Assembly (NCBI RefSeq): GCF_001590865.1
Contig: NZ_BBUY01000009.1
Coordinates: 1-64,000, forward strand
Direction: 5' to 3'
Origin: Streptomyces sp. NBRC 110611
GTDB lineage: Bacteria > Actinomycetota > Actinomycetes > Streptomycetales > Streptomycetaceae
DNA: 64,000 nucleotides
Below the pieces are notes generated by a model, which worked only from the letters and a program-made list of their open reading frames with translations, was not told the origin of the DNA and made no database searches. Both the position numbers and the translations under genes were made by a program. Shown here in pieces: positions 1 through 9,019 of this stretch; positions within the stretch are counted from its first letter, which is position 1, and each line of letters begins with the position of its first letter.

Positions 1-96
1 CAAGGCTTCTTTGCGTTGAGGTCTACACACGACATACGGTGCGAGGATGCGCGTCCACAAGGAGAGGCTGCGTGGCTGGAGACGTAGGGTCGCCGC

Positions 97-747
97 ATGC
101 GATATGACCTGATCATCTTCGACAACGACGGCGTGCTCGTCGACAGCGAGCGTATCTCCAACACCATCCTGGCCCGCTATCTCACGGAGCTTGGGCACCC
201 CACGTCGTACGAGGACTCGATACGCGACTACATGGGGTCGGCGATGCACCGTATCCATGACCTCGTCCTGCAACGCACGGGCCGGCGCCTGCCGGAGGAC
301 TTCGATGAGACTTTCCACGGCCGGGTGTTCGCGGCGTTCGAGCGCGAACTGCAGCCGGTTTCCGGGGCGATGGAACTGGTGGAGAAGCTGGCCGCGGACG
401 ACGTCGCGTACTGTGTCGGATCCTCCGGAAGCCATGAGCGGATCAGGGTGGGGCACCGGAAGACGGGTCTGGACCGTTGGTTCACCGCGGAGCGTGTCTT
501 CAGCTCGCAGGATGTGGGGCGCGGGAAGCCGGCGCCGGATCTCTTTCTGCACGCGGCACGGGAGATGGGCGTGGCTCCGGAGCGGTGCGCCGTGATCGAG
601 GACAGCCCGCTGGGGGTGCAGGCGGCGGTGGCCGCGGGGATGGACGTATTCGGGTTCACGGCGATGACGCCGCGGGAGAAGCTGGCAGAGGCCGGGGCCA
701 CGGCGCTGTTCGGCCACATGACGGAATTGCCGGAGCTGTTGCGGTAG
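97..747 (+). CDS. HAD-superfamily hydrolase, beta-phosphoglucomutase-like
   Basis: A 216-residue protein with all HAD signatures. Motif I is DNDGVLVDSE with nucleophile Asp9 and acid/base Asp11; motif II is GSSGS near residues 108-112; motif III is Lys144 in GRGKPAPDLF; motif IV is the acidic pair Glu168-Asp169 in IEDSPLGV. A helical cap lies between motifs I and II, as in the phosphoglucomutase/phosphatase subfamily, so the likely reaction is hydrolysis or isomerisation of a small sugar phosphate in the cytoplasm. The substrate cannot be told from sequence. The start is the first ATG, about 20 bases after a weak purine-rich stretch. The next gene is 149 bases downstream and probably has its own signals. 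Confidence 0.9.
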   Translation: MRYDLIIFDNDGVLVDSERISNTILARYLTELGHPTSYEDSIRDYMGSAMHRIHDLVLQRTGRRLPEDFDETFHGRVFAAFERELQPVSGAMELVEKLAADDVAYCVGSSGSHERIRVGHRKTGLDRWFTAERVFSSQDVGRGKPAPDLFLHAAREMGVAPERCAVIEDSPLGVQAAVAAGMDVFGFTAMTPREKLAEAGATALFGHMTELPELLR

Positions 748-896
748 GACGCGAACTTCGGGGCCGTGCGCAGAAGGAGTTACGGTGCCGGGTGCCTGCC
801 GCAGAGCTGCGCGGTGACGGAGTGAGGAGCGTAGGAGAACCCACGCGCATATACGGCCGCTCCTTCGGGGGCCGGAGTCCCTATACGGTGACGGGC

Positions 897-2072
897 ATGA
901 GCGGCCGCGCACAGTTGATGTGGGATGAGGCAGTAACGGGGTACGACTTCGGGGCCGGGCATCCGATGGACCCGGTCCGGCTCGCACTGACCATGCGTCT
1001 GGTGGAGGCGTTCGAACTCGACCGGGGGCCGCTGAAGGTCGTCGCGGCCAAGCCGGCCGGGGACTCGACACTGCGGCTGGTGCATCGCCAGGACTACGTC
1101 GAGGCGGTCCGGCGGGCCTCCGCCGACCCCGCGTCCGCGGATAGGTCGTACGGGCTGGGGACGGCGGACGATCCGGCGTTCGTGGGGATGCACGAGGCGG
1201 CCGCGCTGATTGCCGGGCAATCAGTCGGTGCGGCGGAGGCGGTGTGGCGCGGTGAGGTGACGCATGCGGTGAACTTCACCGGCGGGCTGCACCATGCGAT
1301 GCCCGGCGGCGCGTCCGGCTTCTGTATCTACAACGACGCGGCGCTGGCGATTGCCCGGCTGCTGGAGCTGGGCGCCGAGCGGGTCGCGTATGTGGATGTG
1401 GACGTGCACCATGGCGACGGGGTGCAGGCGGCCTTCTGGGAGGACCCGCGAGTTCTGACGATTTCGCTGCACGAGCATCCGCGGACGCTCTTCCCGCAGA
1501 CCGGGTGGCCTGAGGAGACGGGTGGGGAAGGCGCGGTGGGCACCGCGGCGAATGTGGCGCTGCCGGCCGGGACCGGGGACGAGGGCTGGCTGCGCGCGTT
1601 CCACGCGGTGGTGCCGGAACTGCTCGGCGCCTTCCGGCCACAGGTGATCGTCAGTCAGCACGGCGCGGACACCCACTTCGAGGACCCGCTGGCGCACCTC
1701 GCGGTCAGCCTGGACGCGCAGCGTGTGGTGGCCGAGGCCTGTCATTCGCTGGCGCATGAGCTGGCGGAGGGGCGGTGGGTGGCGCTTGGCGGTGGCGGCT
1801 ATGCGGTGGTCGACGTGGTGCCGAGGAGCTGGACGCATCTGGCGGCGATCGCGGCGGGACGGCCGATCGACCCGGGCGCGATGGTACCGGAGTCCTGGCG
1901 GCGGGAAGTGTTTCGCCGTACGCGTCAGCTGGCGCCGCAGCGGATGACGGACGGCCGCACACCGCAGTGGCGGCAGTTCGTCGACCACGGCTACGACCCG
2001 GCCGACCGCCTGGACCAGGCGGTGCTGGTCACCCGCCGGGCGGTGTTTCCGGCGCATGGGCTGATGTCTTAG
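897..2072 (+). CDS. AcuC-family histone deacetylase-like amidohydrolase
   Basis: A 391-residue arginase-fold deacetylase of the HDAC/AcuC family. His132-His133 in GGLHHAMPGG fit the catalytic histidines, and DVDVHHGDG (Asp169, His171) the zinc ligands; a later SQHGADTHFEDPLAHL segment carries the third ligand region, and LGGGGYA the catalytic tyrosine. In bacteria the family removes acetyl groups from proteins such as acetyl-CoA synthetase or from small acetylated amines. The frame stays open upstream, but codon use and homology to the family begin at the ATG at 897; GTG at 888 is an alternative. Substrate not determined. Confidence 0.9.
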   Translation: MSGRAQLMWDEAVTGYDFGAGHPMDPVRLALTMRLVEAFELDRGPLKVVAAKPAGDSTLRLVHRQDYVEAVRRASADPASADRSYGLGTADDPAFVGMHEAAALIAGQSVGAAEAVWRGEVTHAVNFTGGLHHAMPGGASGFCIYNDAALAIARLLELGAERVAYVDVDVHHGDGVQAAFWEDPRVLTISLHEHPRTLFPQTGWPEETGGEGAVGTAANVALPAGTGDEGWLRAFHAVVPELLGAFRPQVIVSQHGADTHFEDPLAHLAVSLDAQRVVAEACHSLAHELAEGRWVALGGGGYAVVDVVPRSWTHLAAIAAGRPIDPGAMVPESWRREVFRRTRQLAPQRMTDGRTPQWRQFVDHGYDPADRLDQAVLVTRRAVFPAHGLMS

Positions 2073-2830
2073 GGGCGGTGGCCCCTAGGGGGTGGTCGAA
2101 CAGATCCCCTAGGGGATGTGAGCGCCCCCTCGGGGCCACAACAAGGCGGGGTGGGGGTGCTATTCCCGTGGCGTGGGAGTCGCATGAGCGGTGCGTGGTA
2201 CGGCTGCGACGGCAGCTGCGGGGTTCTGCGGCGGCAACAGCGGGGTTCTGCGATGGCATACGTCGACCGGGACGCTCAGGCGGCAACCGGGGGCGCTCAG
2301 GCGGCAGCTGGGGCCTCGTGGGGGTGGGCGGGGCCGAGGCTGGGCTGTTCGGGAGTGGCGGGGCGTGGTGGGGATCTGTGGGGGTTCTGGTTCTGGTTCC
2401 AGTTGTTGTTCTGGTTCTGTTGTTGGGGGTGGTGGGGGTGTGATCCGGACGAGGTCTGCGGACGAGGTCTGGCGGCTCGTCGTGGGGTGTGGGGGGTGTG
2501 GGCGGGGGCTCAGGGGGGTCCGGTGGTGCGCGGGTCTCAGGCGGCGGGCGGACTGGGGAGCGAGCCGTTGAGCAGCGGCGATCAGGGGGCGGGAATTGAT
2601 GATCAGTACGACTGATAGATCATCGGGGCGTGGTCAGTTAATTGCGGGCATTCCTTCGTCCGGGCGAATTTCGTTCGGCGTCGGCCTTTTGATCTTCCCG
2701 GCTACCGGCGAATTCCCTTTGACGCGCCCTGTTTTGATCAACGGCGGCTCCCTACAATCCCGTCCACATCTAGCTCAGGACGCCTGAGCGTGCTTCCGCG
2801 CGCCCATGTGCCAAACGTCAAGGAGGACGA
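2073..2830. other. Long G-rich intergenic region, no convincing gene
   Basis: There are 758 bases between the deacetylase and hppA. Just after the deacetylase stop lie palindromic CCCCTAGGGG-type segments (about 2070-2137) that could form a terminator. Imperfect direct repeats of GGGGTTCTGCG and of CGCTCAGGCGGCA follow at about 2217-2310, then a T/G-rich low-complexity tract at about 2380-2440. Open frames here have neither a ribosome-binding site nor normal Streptomyces codon use. The last 150 bases are relatively AT-rich and probably contain the hppA promoter; TACAAT at 2753-2758 is a possible -10 box without a well-spaced -35. Confidence 0.6.
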
Positions 2831-5239
2831 ATGGCGGGGCCTCACACCCCTCAGATGCTTGACACCCCCTCTTTTTTTCTGGCCGGGCCCTCGCTGACGG
2901 CGGGCAACCGCGGCATCGTGCTGGTGATCGCCGTGGTCGCCCTGGCAGCACTGGCTGTCGCGGCGGTGCTGGTCCGCCAAGTGCTCTCGGCCGGCGAGGG
3001 AACCGACAGTATGAAGAAGATCGCGGCGGCTGTGCAGGAAGGCGCGAATGCCTACCTGGCCCGGCAGTTGCGGACCCTCGGGGTATTCGCCGTCGTGGTG
3101 TTCTTCCTGCTCATGCTGCTGCCCGCGGAAAATTGGACGCAGCGCGCCGGACGCAGCGCCTTCTTCCTGGTCGGCGCCGGATTCTCGGCGGCCACCGGCT
3201 ATATCGGCATGTGGCTCGCGGTGCGCAGCAATGTGCGGGTCGCGGCGGCCGCCCGGGAGGCCACACCGAGTGAGGGGGACAACCGGGAAAGGGATCTTAC
3301 GGCGGTCGCGCACAAAGCGATGAAGATCGCATTCCGCACCGGCGGTGTGGTCGGCATGTTCACCGTCGGCCTCGGCCTGCTCGGCGCGTCGTGCGTGGTG
3401 CTGGTGTACGCGGTCGACGCCCCCAAGGTGCTGGAGGGCTTCGGGCTCGGCGCCGCGCTGATCGCGATGTTCATGAGGGTCGGCGGCGGCATCTTCACCA
3501 AGGCCGCGGACGTCGGCGCCGACCTCGTCGGCAAGGTCGAGCAGGGCATTCCCGAGGACGACCCGCGCAACGCCGCGACCATCGCGGACAACGTGGGCGA
3601 CAACGTCGGCGACTGCGCCGGTATGGCGGCCGACCTGTTCGAGTCGTACGCGGTGACCCTGGTCGCCGCCCTCATCCTGGGCACCGCCGCGTTCGGCGAC
3701 GCCGGGCTCGCCTTCCCGCTGCTGGTGCCGGCCATCGGCGTGCTCACCGCGATGATCGGCATCTTCGTCGTGGCACCCCGGCGCCGCGACCGCAGCGGCA
3801 TGACGGCCATCAACCGCGGCTTCTTCATCTCCGCGGCCATCTCGCTGGCCCTGGTGGCCGCTGCCGTCTACGCCTACCTGCCGTCCAGCTACCGCGATCT
3901 GACCGGCGTCACCGACCCCGCCCTCCTGGGCCACAGCGGCGACCCGCGGATGCTGGCGCTGGTGGCGGTCGCGATCGGCATCGTGCTCGCCGCCCTGATC
4001 CAGCAGCTGACCGGCTACTTCACCGAGACCAACCGGCGGCCCGTACGGGACATCGGGAAGACCTCGCTGACCGGACCGGCCACCGTCGTCCTCTCCGGTA
4101 TCTCGGTCGGCCTGGAGTCGGCCGTCTACTCGGCGGTGCTGATCGGCCTCGGGGTCTACGGGGCGTTCCTGCTGGGCGGCACCTCCATCACGCTGGCGCT
4201 GTTCGCGGTGGCACTGGCCGGCACCGGCCTGCTGACCACCGTCGGCGTGATCGTGGCGATGGACACGTTCGGTCCGGTCTCCGACAACGCGCAGGGCATC
4301 GCGGAGATGTCGGGTGACGTCACGGGTGACGGCGCGAAGGTGCTGACCGACCTGGACGCCGTCGGCAACACCACCAAGGCCATCACCAAGGGCATCGCCA
4401 TCGCCACCGCCGTGCTGGCCGCGTCCGCGCTCTTCGGCTCGTACCGGGACGCGATCGCCACCGCCGTACGGGAAGTCGGCAGCGCCGCGAGCGGGATGGG
4501 GCTCAGCCTGGACATCTCGCAGCCGAACAACCTGGTCGGACTGGTCCTTGGCGCCTCGGTCGTCTTCCTGTTCTCCGGGCTGGCGATCAACGCGGTGTCG
4601 CGGTCGGCCGGTTCGGTGGTCTTCGAGGTGCGACGGCAGTTCCGCGACAGGCCCGGAATCATGGACTACACCGAGAAGCCGGAGTACGGGCGGGTCGTCG
4701 ACATCTGCACCAAGGACGCGCTGCGCGAACTGGCCACCCCCGGGTTGCTGGCGGTGCTCACCCCGATCGCGGTGGGCTTCCTGCTCGGTGTGGGCGCGCT
4801 CGGCTCGTTCCTGGCCGGTGCGATCGGCACCGGCACGCTGATGGCCGTCTTCCTCGCCAACTCCGGTGGCGCCTGGGACAACGCCAAGAAGCTGGTCGAG
4901 GACGGTCACCACGGCGGCAAGGGCAGCGAGGCACACGCCGCGACCGTCATCGGTGACACCGTCGGCGACCCGTTCAAGGACACCGCGGGCCCCGCTATCA
5001 ACCCGCTGCTGAAGGTCATGAACCTGGTGGCGCTGCTGATCGCCCCCGCTGTGGTCAAGTTCTCGTACGGCGAGGACAAGAGCCTCGGCGTACGGATCGG
5101 GGTCGCGGTGCTGGCTCTCGCCGTCATCGTCGGCGCGGTGTACGCGTCCAAGCGGCGCGGTATCGCCGTGGGTGACGAAGGCAACTCCGACGAGAAGGAG
5201 AACCTCGCCAAGTCGGCCGAGACCGCGGTGGCGTCCTGA
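2831..5239 (+). CDS. hppA: Membrane-bound proton-translocating pyrophosphatase, K+-independent type
   Basis: An 802-residue polytopic membrane protein that hydrolyses cytoplasmic PPi and pumps H+ outward. The family core is clear: TKAADVGADLVGKVEQGIPE, the DDPRNAATIADNVGDNVGD substrate loop, and a C-terminal GDTVGDPFKDTAGPAINPL segment. The diagnostic loop reads GNTTKAITKG; Lys at the position where K+-dependent enzymes have Ala marks the K+-independent, proton-pumping class. About 16 transmembrane segments are expected. The start follows a perfect AGGAGG at 2821-2826, five bases before the ATG. It appears to be a single-gene unit. Confidence 0.97.
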   Translation: MAGPHTPQMLDTPSFFLAGPSLTAGNRGIVLVIAVVALAALAVAAVLVRQVLSAGEGTDSMKKIAAAVQEGANAYLARQLRTLGVFAVVVFFLLMLLPAENWTQRAGRSAFFLVGAGFSAATGYIGMWLAVRSNVRVAAAAREATPSEGDNRERDLTAVAHKAMKIAFRTGGVVGMFTVGLGLLGASCVVLVYAVDAPKVLEGFGLGAALIAMFMRVGGGIFTKAADVGADLVGKVEQGIPEDDPRNAATIADNVGDNVGDCAGMAADLFESYAVTLVAALILGTAAFGDAGLAFPLLVPAIGVLTAMIGIFVVAPRRRDRSGMTAINRGFFISAAISLALVAAAVYAYLPSSYRDLTGVTDPALLGHSGDPRMLALVAVAIGIVLAALIQQLTGYFTETNRRPVRDIGKTSLTGPATVVLSGISVGLESAVYSAVLIGLGVYGAFLLGGTSITLALFAVALAGTGLLTTVGVIVAMDTFGPVSDNAQGIAEMSGDVTGDGAKVLTDLDAVGNTTKAITKGIAIATAVLAASALFGSYRDAIATAVREVGSAASGMGLSLDISQPNNLVGLVLGASVVFLFSGLAINAVSRSAGSVVFEVRRQFRDRPGIMDYTEKPEYGRVVDICTKDALRELATPGLLAVLTPIAVGFLLGVGALGSFLAGAIGTGTLMAVFLANSGGAWDNAKKLVEDGHHGGKGSEAHAATVIGDTVGDPFKDTAGPAINPLLKVMNLVALLIAPAVVKFSYGEDKSLGVRIGVAVLALAVIVGAVYASKRRGIAVGDEGNSDEKENLAKSAETAVAS

Positions 5240-5476
5240 CCGGACCGGATGGCCGACGGGGGGCGCGGAACGCTCAACTGGGCGGGTGGACGGCGTCGTT
5301 CATGGCGGAACCATGGACGCCGGTCACCCGCCCTCCGTGTGCCCGCGGGGCCGTACGGCGCCGGGCCCGCCCTTGATGCAAATGGCTGCAATGAGGCGCG
5401 GAGGGGATGCCCGACCCCGGAGCCGGGCCCTTCGAACGTGTATGTTCCGGGGCCGAGAGCCATGGAAGGGACCAAT

Positions 5477-5512
5477 CCGGTGAACAAGAAGCTTCCGGTG
5501 AACAAGAAGCTT
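5477..5512 (+). repeat. 18-bp perfect tandem duplication carrying two GTG starts
   Basis: The unit CCGGTGAACAAGAAGCTT occurs at 5477-5494 and 5495-5512. Each copy holds a GTG in the same frame (5480 and 5498), so the lipoprotein gene has a duplicated start codon followed by VNKKL. The Shine-Dalgarno-like GGAAGGGA at 5464-5471 is at a normal distance only from the first GTG. Confidence 0.85.
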
Positions 5513-6079
5513 GTGGCTGCACTGTCCGGCGGTGCCGCACTGTTGCTCGCGCTGACCGGCTGCGGCGAGGACGAGGGCAAGAAGCTCGACGACTGGGCGA
5601 AGTCGTTCTGCGACCCCGCGCAGACGCAGTTCAAGAAGATCCAGGACGCCAACGCCGCCATGCAGACGGCGGACAGCGGCAACACGGACTCCAAGAAGGT
5701 CCAGGAGACGGACTCGGCGGCCTTCCAGAAGATCTCCGACGCCTACGCCGCGCTCGCCAAGGACCTGGACAAGGCCGGGGGACCGCCCACCGAGAACGGC
5801 GAGCAGGCCCAGAAGGACGCGGTCAAGGAGCTCAACTCGCTGTCCAAGGGCTACGCGGACCTCAAGAAGCAGGTCAGCGGCCTTGACGTCAAGGACAAGC
5901 TCAAGTTCGCGGACGGCCTGCGGAATCTGTCCAAAGGCATCAACAAGCTCAACAAGCAGAGCGAGGCGGCCTTCAAGAAGCTGGAGGCCGGGGACGTCGG
6001 CGTGGCGATGGCCAAGCAGAAGGGCTGTCAGAGCCAGGGCGCCTCCGGTGCGCCGAAGGCCACGCCCAAGAAGTCGTAG
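5480..6079 (+). CDS. Small secreted lipoprotein, function unknown
   Basis: A 199-residue exported protein. After a Lys-rich n-region (NKKLPVNKKL) comes a hydrophobic stretch and a lipobox ending LTGC, so the mature protein should be lipid-anchored on the outer face of the membrane. The rest is Lys/Asp/Gln-rich and helical, with heptad-like SKGYADLKKQVSGLD stretches that could form a helical bundle. It has only one further cysteine, in KGCQSQ near the end. The start is the GTG eight bases after GGAAGGGA; ATG 5462 and GTG 5498 are alternatives. I do not recognise a characterised family. A degenerate 10-bp tandem repeat follows the stop. Confidence 0.8.
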   Translation: MNKKLPVNKKLVAALSGGAALLLALTGCGEDEGKKLDDWAKSFCDPAQTQFKKIQDANAAMQTADSGNTDSKKVQETDSAAFQKISDAYAALAKDLDKAGGPPTENGEQAQKDAVKELNSLSKGYADLKKQVSGLDVKDKLKFADGLRNLSKGINKLNKQSEAAFKKLEAGDVGVAMAKQKGCQSQGASGAPKATPKKS

Positions 6080-6145
6080 CAGTCGTAGGAAGCGGTAGGA
6101 CGCCGTAAGAAGTCGCAGGAAGTCGCAGGAAGTCGCAGGGAGTCT
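6076..6145. repeat. Degenerate 10-bp tandem repeat
   Basis: Directly after the lipoprotein stop, variants of AGTCGCAGGA (AGTCGTAGCA, AGTCGTAGGA, then three near-identical AGTCGCAGGA copies) run in tandem for about 70 bases. A second, 24-bp imperfect direct repeat built on CGGCGACGG and GGACGGCC follows at about 6176-6235. No function is evident. Confidence 0.6.
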
Positions 6146-6287
6146 TGGGCGGCCCGAGGTCCGGGAGTACGCACCGGCGACGGTTGCTCGGGACGGCCCG
6201 GCGACGGCTGTTCAGGACGGCCCGGCGACGCGCCCGGGATGAGGCGTGGCGCCGGGCCGTCGCCGATTGTCAGTGGCAGGACCGACA

Positions 6288-7886
6288 ATGGGGGATGTGA
6301 GTACGCACCTCCCCACCGCAGATGCCCAGGACCCCGAGAGCCACGACCGAACCGCCCGGCTGCGTGCGGCGTTGCTGGCCGCCGCCTTCACCGCCGACGG
6401 GCTGCTGGACCTGCTCGGCGCGTCGGCGTACGCCGCGCTGGCCCGCAGCGAGACCGTCCCCGCGCTGCGGGCGACCCGCGGCGACAGCCCGTTGGAGACA
6501 CTGGTGCGGCTGTTCCTGCTGCAGCGTCCGGTGGAGCTGCGGCGGGCGCGGGCGGCCCTGCCGGTCGCGGAGTGCCTCGCCGACGGCTGGCTGGTGCAGG
6601 ACGGGGACGAGGTCCGCGCCACGGTGGACGTACGCCCGTACGGCGGGCCCGAGGGGCAGGACTGGTGGATCGTCTCCGACCTGGGCTGCGCGGTCGGCGG
6701 CGCGGGCGGTATCCGGGGCGTCGGGGACGTGGACCGCTCGCAGCTGGTCCTCGGTGTCGGCGGCGCGTCCACGACGCTCGCCGGGATCACGGTGCGCCGG
6801 CCGGTCGCCAAGGCCCTCGACCTCGGTACGGGCTCCGGCATCCAGGCGCTGCACGCCGCCCAGCACGCGAGCCGGGTCACCGGCACGGACCTCAACCCCC
6901 GGGCGCTGCGGATCGCCGCGCTGACGCTGGCGCTCTCCGGGGCGGGCGCCGCGGATCTGCGGGAGGGCTCGCTGTTCGAGCCGGTCGCGGGCGAGACCTA
7001 CGACCTCATCGTGTCCAACCCGCCGTTCGTGATCTCGCCCCGGCCGGCCGACGGGGCCCGGCTCACCTACCGCGACGGCGGCATGGGCGGTGACGACCTG
7101 TGCCGGACGCTGGTCCAGCAGTCGGCGGCGCATCTCAACGACGGCGGCTACTGCCAGCTGCTGGCCAACTGGCAGCACGTCGCGGGCGAGGAGTGGCACG
7201 AACGGCTGCGCTCCTGGGTGCCGCGCGGCTGCGACGCCTGGATCGTGCAGCGCGAGGTGCAGGACGTCGCCCAGTACGCCGAGCTGTGGCTGCGGGACGC
7301 CGGCGCCCACCGGGCCGGCCCGGAGACGTACGCCGCGCAGTACGACGCCTGGCTCGACGAGTTCGAGGCGCGGAAGACCAGGGCCGTCGGCTTCGGCTGG
7401 ATCACCCTGCGCAAGTCCGGGTCCGCCAGCCCGTCCGTCACCGTCGAGGAGTGGCCGCATCCGGTCGAACAGCCGCTGGGGGAGGCGGTGGTGCGCCACT
7501 TCGAGCGGCAGGACTACCTGCGGGCCACGGACGATGCCGCGCTGCTGGCCGGTCACTTCCGGCTCGCCGACGAGGTGGTGCAGGAGCAGGTCGGGCTGCC
7601 CGGGGCGGAGGACCCCGAGCATGTGGTGCTGCGTCAGAACCGCGCTATGCGGCGGGCGACGAAGGTGGACACGGTCGGTGCGGGCTTCGCCGGGGTCTGC
7701 GACGGCTCGCTGTCGGCCGGCCGGATCCTGGACGCCATCGCCCAGCTCGTCGGCGAGGACCCGGTCCTGCTGCGGGACCGTACGCCGGCCTCGATCCGGA
7801 CGCTGGTCGAGCAGGGGTTCCTGGAGCCGGTGGCGGCCGGTGGACCGGGGGTGCCCGGGGGCCCGGAGGCGGGGGTGGGGGCCTGA
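6288..7886 (+). CDS. Class I SAM-dependent methyltransferase with NPPF motif and extra terminal domains
   Basis: A 532-residue protein. The middle is a Rossmann methyltransferase domain: SAM-binding ALDLGTGSGIQALHAA, acidic loop GTDLNPRAL, and catalytic SNPPF (Asn244-Phe247), the signature of N-methyltransferases acting on amide or ring nitrogens of protein, RNA or DNA, as in the HemK/RsmC group. About 180 N-terminal residues and 190 C-terminal residues form flanking domains seen in an actinobacterial version of the family. The target is unknown. The start is ATG 6288, preceded by GGCAGGA; the nearby GTG 6297 has no well-spaced ribosome site. Two 24-bp imperfect repeats lie just upstream. Confidence 0.88.
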   Translation: MGDVSTHLPTADAQDPESHDRTARLRAALLAAAFTADGLLDLLGASAYAALARSETVPALRATRGDSPLETLVRLFLLQRPVELRRARAALPVAECLADGWLVQDGDEVRATVDVRPYGGPEGQDWWIVSDLGCAVGGAGGIRGVGDVDRSQLVLGVGGASTTLAGITVRRPVAKALDLGTGSGIQALHAAQHASRVTGTDLNPRALRIAALTLALSGAGAADLREGSLFEPVAGETYDLIVSNPPFVISPRPADGARLTYRDGGMGGDDLCRTLVQQSAAHLNDGGYCQLLANWQHVAGEEWHERLRSWVPRGCDAWIVQREVQDVAQYAELWLRDAGAHRAGPETYAAQYDAWLDEFEARKTRAVGFGWITLRKSGSASPSVTVEEWPHPVEQPLGEAVVRHFERQDYLRATDDAALLAGHFRLADEVVQEQVGLPGAEDPEHVVLRQNRAMRRATKVDTVGAGFAGVCDGSLSAGRILDAIAQLVGEDPVLLRDRTPASIRTLVEQGFLEPVAAGGPGVPGGPEAGVGA

Positions 7887-8063
7887 TGGGGAGGCACTGA
7901 CGGTGTGAGCCGCGCGTCGGTGTGCCCGGCCGGGCACGCCTGCGGGGCGTGCGGGAGCCTGCGGGGGCGTGCGGGAGTTCGTACGGGACGGGCGGAACGG
8001 CGGGACGGAAGGCGTTCATCCGGCGTTCGCCGGGGTGCCGTCCCGGGATGCCACGCTGCCCGG

Positions 8064-8261
8064 ATGGAGAGAGGACCCGAGGTGTTCGCCGGGGTGGCGT
8101 TCGCGCTGTTCGGCGCCGTACTGCTGGTGTGGACGGGCGTCTGCGCACGGACCGGCGCACCGGTCGCCGACGGCGTCGCCCGGCCGGTCGCGACCGGGAC
8201 GGCGCTGCTGGCCGGGGTGGTCTTCCTGGTCACGGGGTGCGCGCTGCTGGCGGAGCTGTAG
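8064..8261 (+). CDS. Small two-helix membrane protein, function unknown
   Basis: A 65-residue protein with two hydrophobic helices (FAGVAFALFGAVLLVWTGV and GTALLAGVVFLVTGCALL) joined by a short polar loop, so a small integral membrane protein. Two starts are possible: ATG 8064, or GTG 8082, which has the better ribosome site (GGAGAGAGGA, six bases before). Codon use is Streptomyces-like. No family recognised. Confidence 0.6.
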   Translation: MERGPEVFAGVAFALFGAVLLVWTGVCARTGAPVADGVARPVATGTALLAGVVFLVTGCALLAEL

Positions 8262-8459
8262 CGCCTGCGAGAGCTCGCCTTCGGAAATCTCTGCGGGAGC
8301 CCGTTCGGGAACCTCTGCGGGAGTCACTTTCGGACGGTTCTGTAACAGCCGGCCGACAGTTGGCCGATATGCGGCGGTACGCGGAACGCGGGCGGGCTCC
8401 CGGCCATGTTCCTCGGTGAAGGTCACCAACGGCCCACACACCGTAAGTGAGGAACTCTC

Positions 8460-8867
8460 ATGAACCGTGCACTTCGCTACGCCACCGTCGGCGTCATCGC
8501 CGTCTCCCTGCTCGCCGGTGGCTCGGCCGCCGCCTTCGCCGCACCGCAGGATCTCCACGCCGCCAAGCCGGCCGCGGCGGCTGCCAAGCCCGCCGCCGCC
8601 TCGCTGACCGCCAAGGCCAGCGCGACCACGGTCAAGGCCTGGCAGGAGTTCCGGATCTCCGGTGTGGCCAAGGGCATCAAGGCGGGCAGCAAGGTCGGCG
8701 TGCAGCAGAAGCAGGGCAAGAAGTGGGTGTCGCTGCCCGCGCAGGCGCCGGTCAACAAGAACGGTTCGTACTCGGTCCGCGTCAAGCTCGGCATCAAGGG
8801 CGTCAACGAGCTCCGGATAGCCTCCGGCAAGACGGTCTCGCCGGTGGTCAAGGTCACCGTCCGCTGA
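8460..8867 (+). CDS. Secreted protein with a beta-sandwich-like domain
   Basis: A 135-residue exported protein. A signal peptide (MNRALRYATVGVIAVSLLAG, then SAAAFA-APQ as the probable cleavage site) is followed by an Ala/Lys-rich linker and a domain of alternating strands (FRISGVAKGIKAGSKVGVQQ, WVSLPA, YSVRVKLGIKG, ELRIASG, PVVKVTV) that resembles Ig-like or bacterial surface repeat folds. No cysteines. GTGAGGA lies nine bases before the ATG. Probably monocistronic; it converges on the minus-strand gene that follows, with GC-rich repeats between them. Confidence 0.8.
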   Translation: MNRALRYATVGVIAVSLLAGGSAAAFAAPQDLHAAKPAAAAAKPAAASLTAKASATTVKAWQEFRISGVAKGIKAGSKVGVQQKQGKKWVSLPAQAPVNKNGSYSVRVKLGIKGVNELRIASGKTVSPVVKVTVR

Positions 8868-8949
8868 TCATCGGCTGAGGCGGTCCGCGGCGGCGCCGAC
8901 TGAACCGTCTGACCGCCCGACCGCCCGACCGTCTGCCCGCCTGGCCGTG

Positions 8950-9019
8950 TGATCCGCCGGCCGGTCGTCCACCCGACGGCCGGCCGGTCGTTCATCCGAC
9001 GGCCGGCCGGTCGTCACCC
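8950..9019. repeat. GC-rich direct/inverted repeats between convergent genes
   Basis: Three imperfect copies of GCCGGTCGTCCACCCGACGG-type sequence follow each other. Because GGCCGGTCG and CGACGGCC alternate, they can also fold into hairpins. The position between two convergent genes suggests a bidirectional terminator, but no T-tract is present. Confidence 0.5.

Noticed and set aside
2118..2615. Gly/Trp-rich frame between the deacetylase and hppA
   Set aside because: Built from G-rich low-complexity DNA, no ribosome site, no recognisable protein features.
2734..2758. TTGATC...TACAAT as the hppA promoter
   Set aside because: The boxes are only 13 bases apart, too close for a standard sigma-70-type promoter; kept only as a possible -10.
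2738..4936. Open minus-strand frame of over 700 codons across hppA
   Set aside because: It is the antisense of a clear pyrophosphatase; composition is Asp/Gly/His/Arg/Gln-rich as expected from a GC-rich shadow frame, with no ribosome site or domain.
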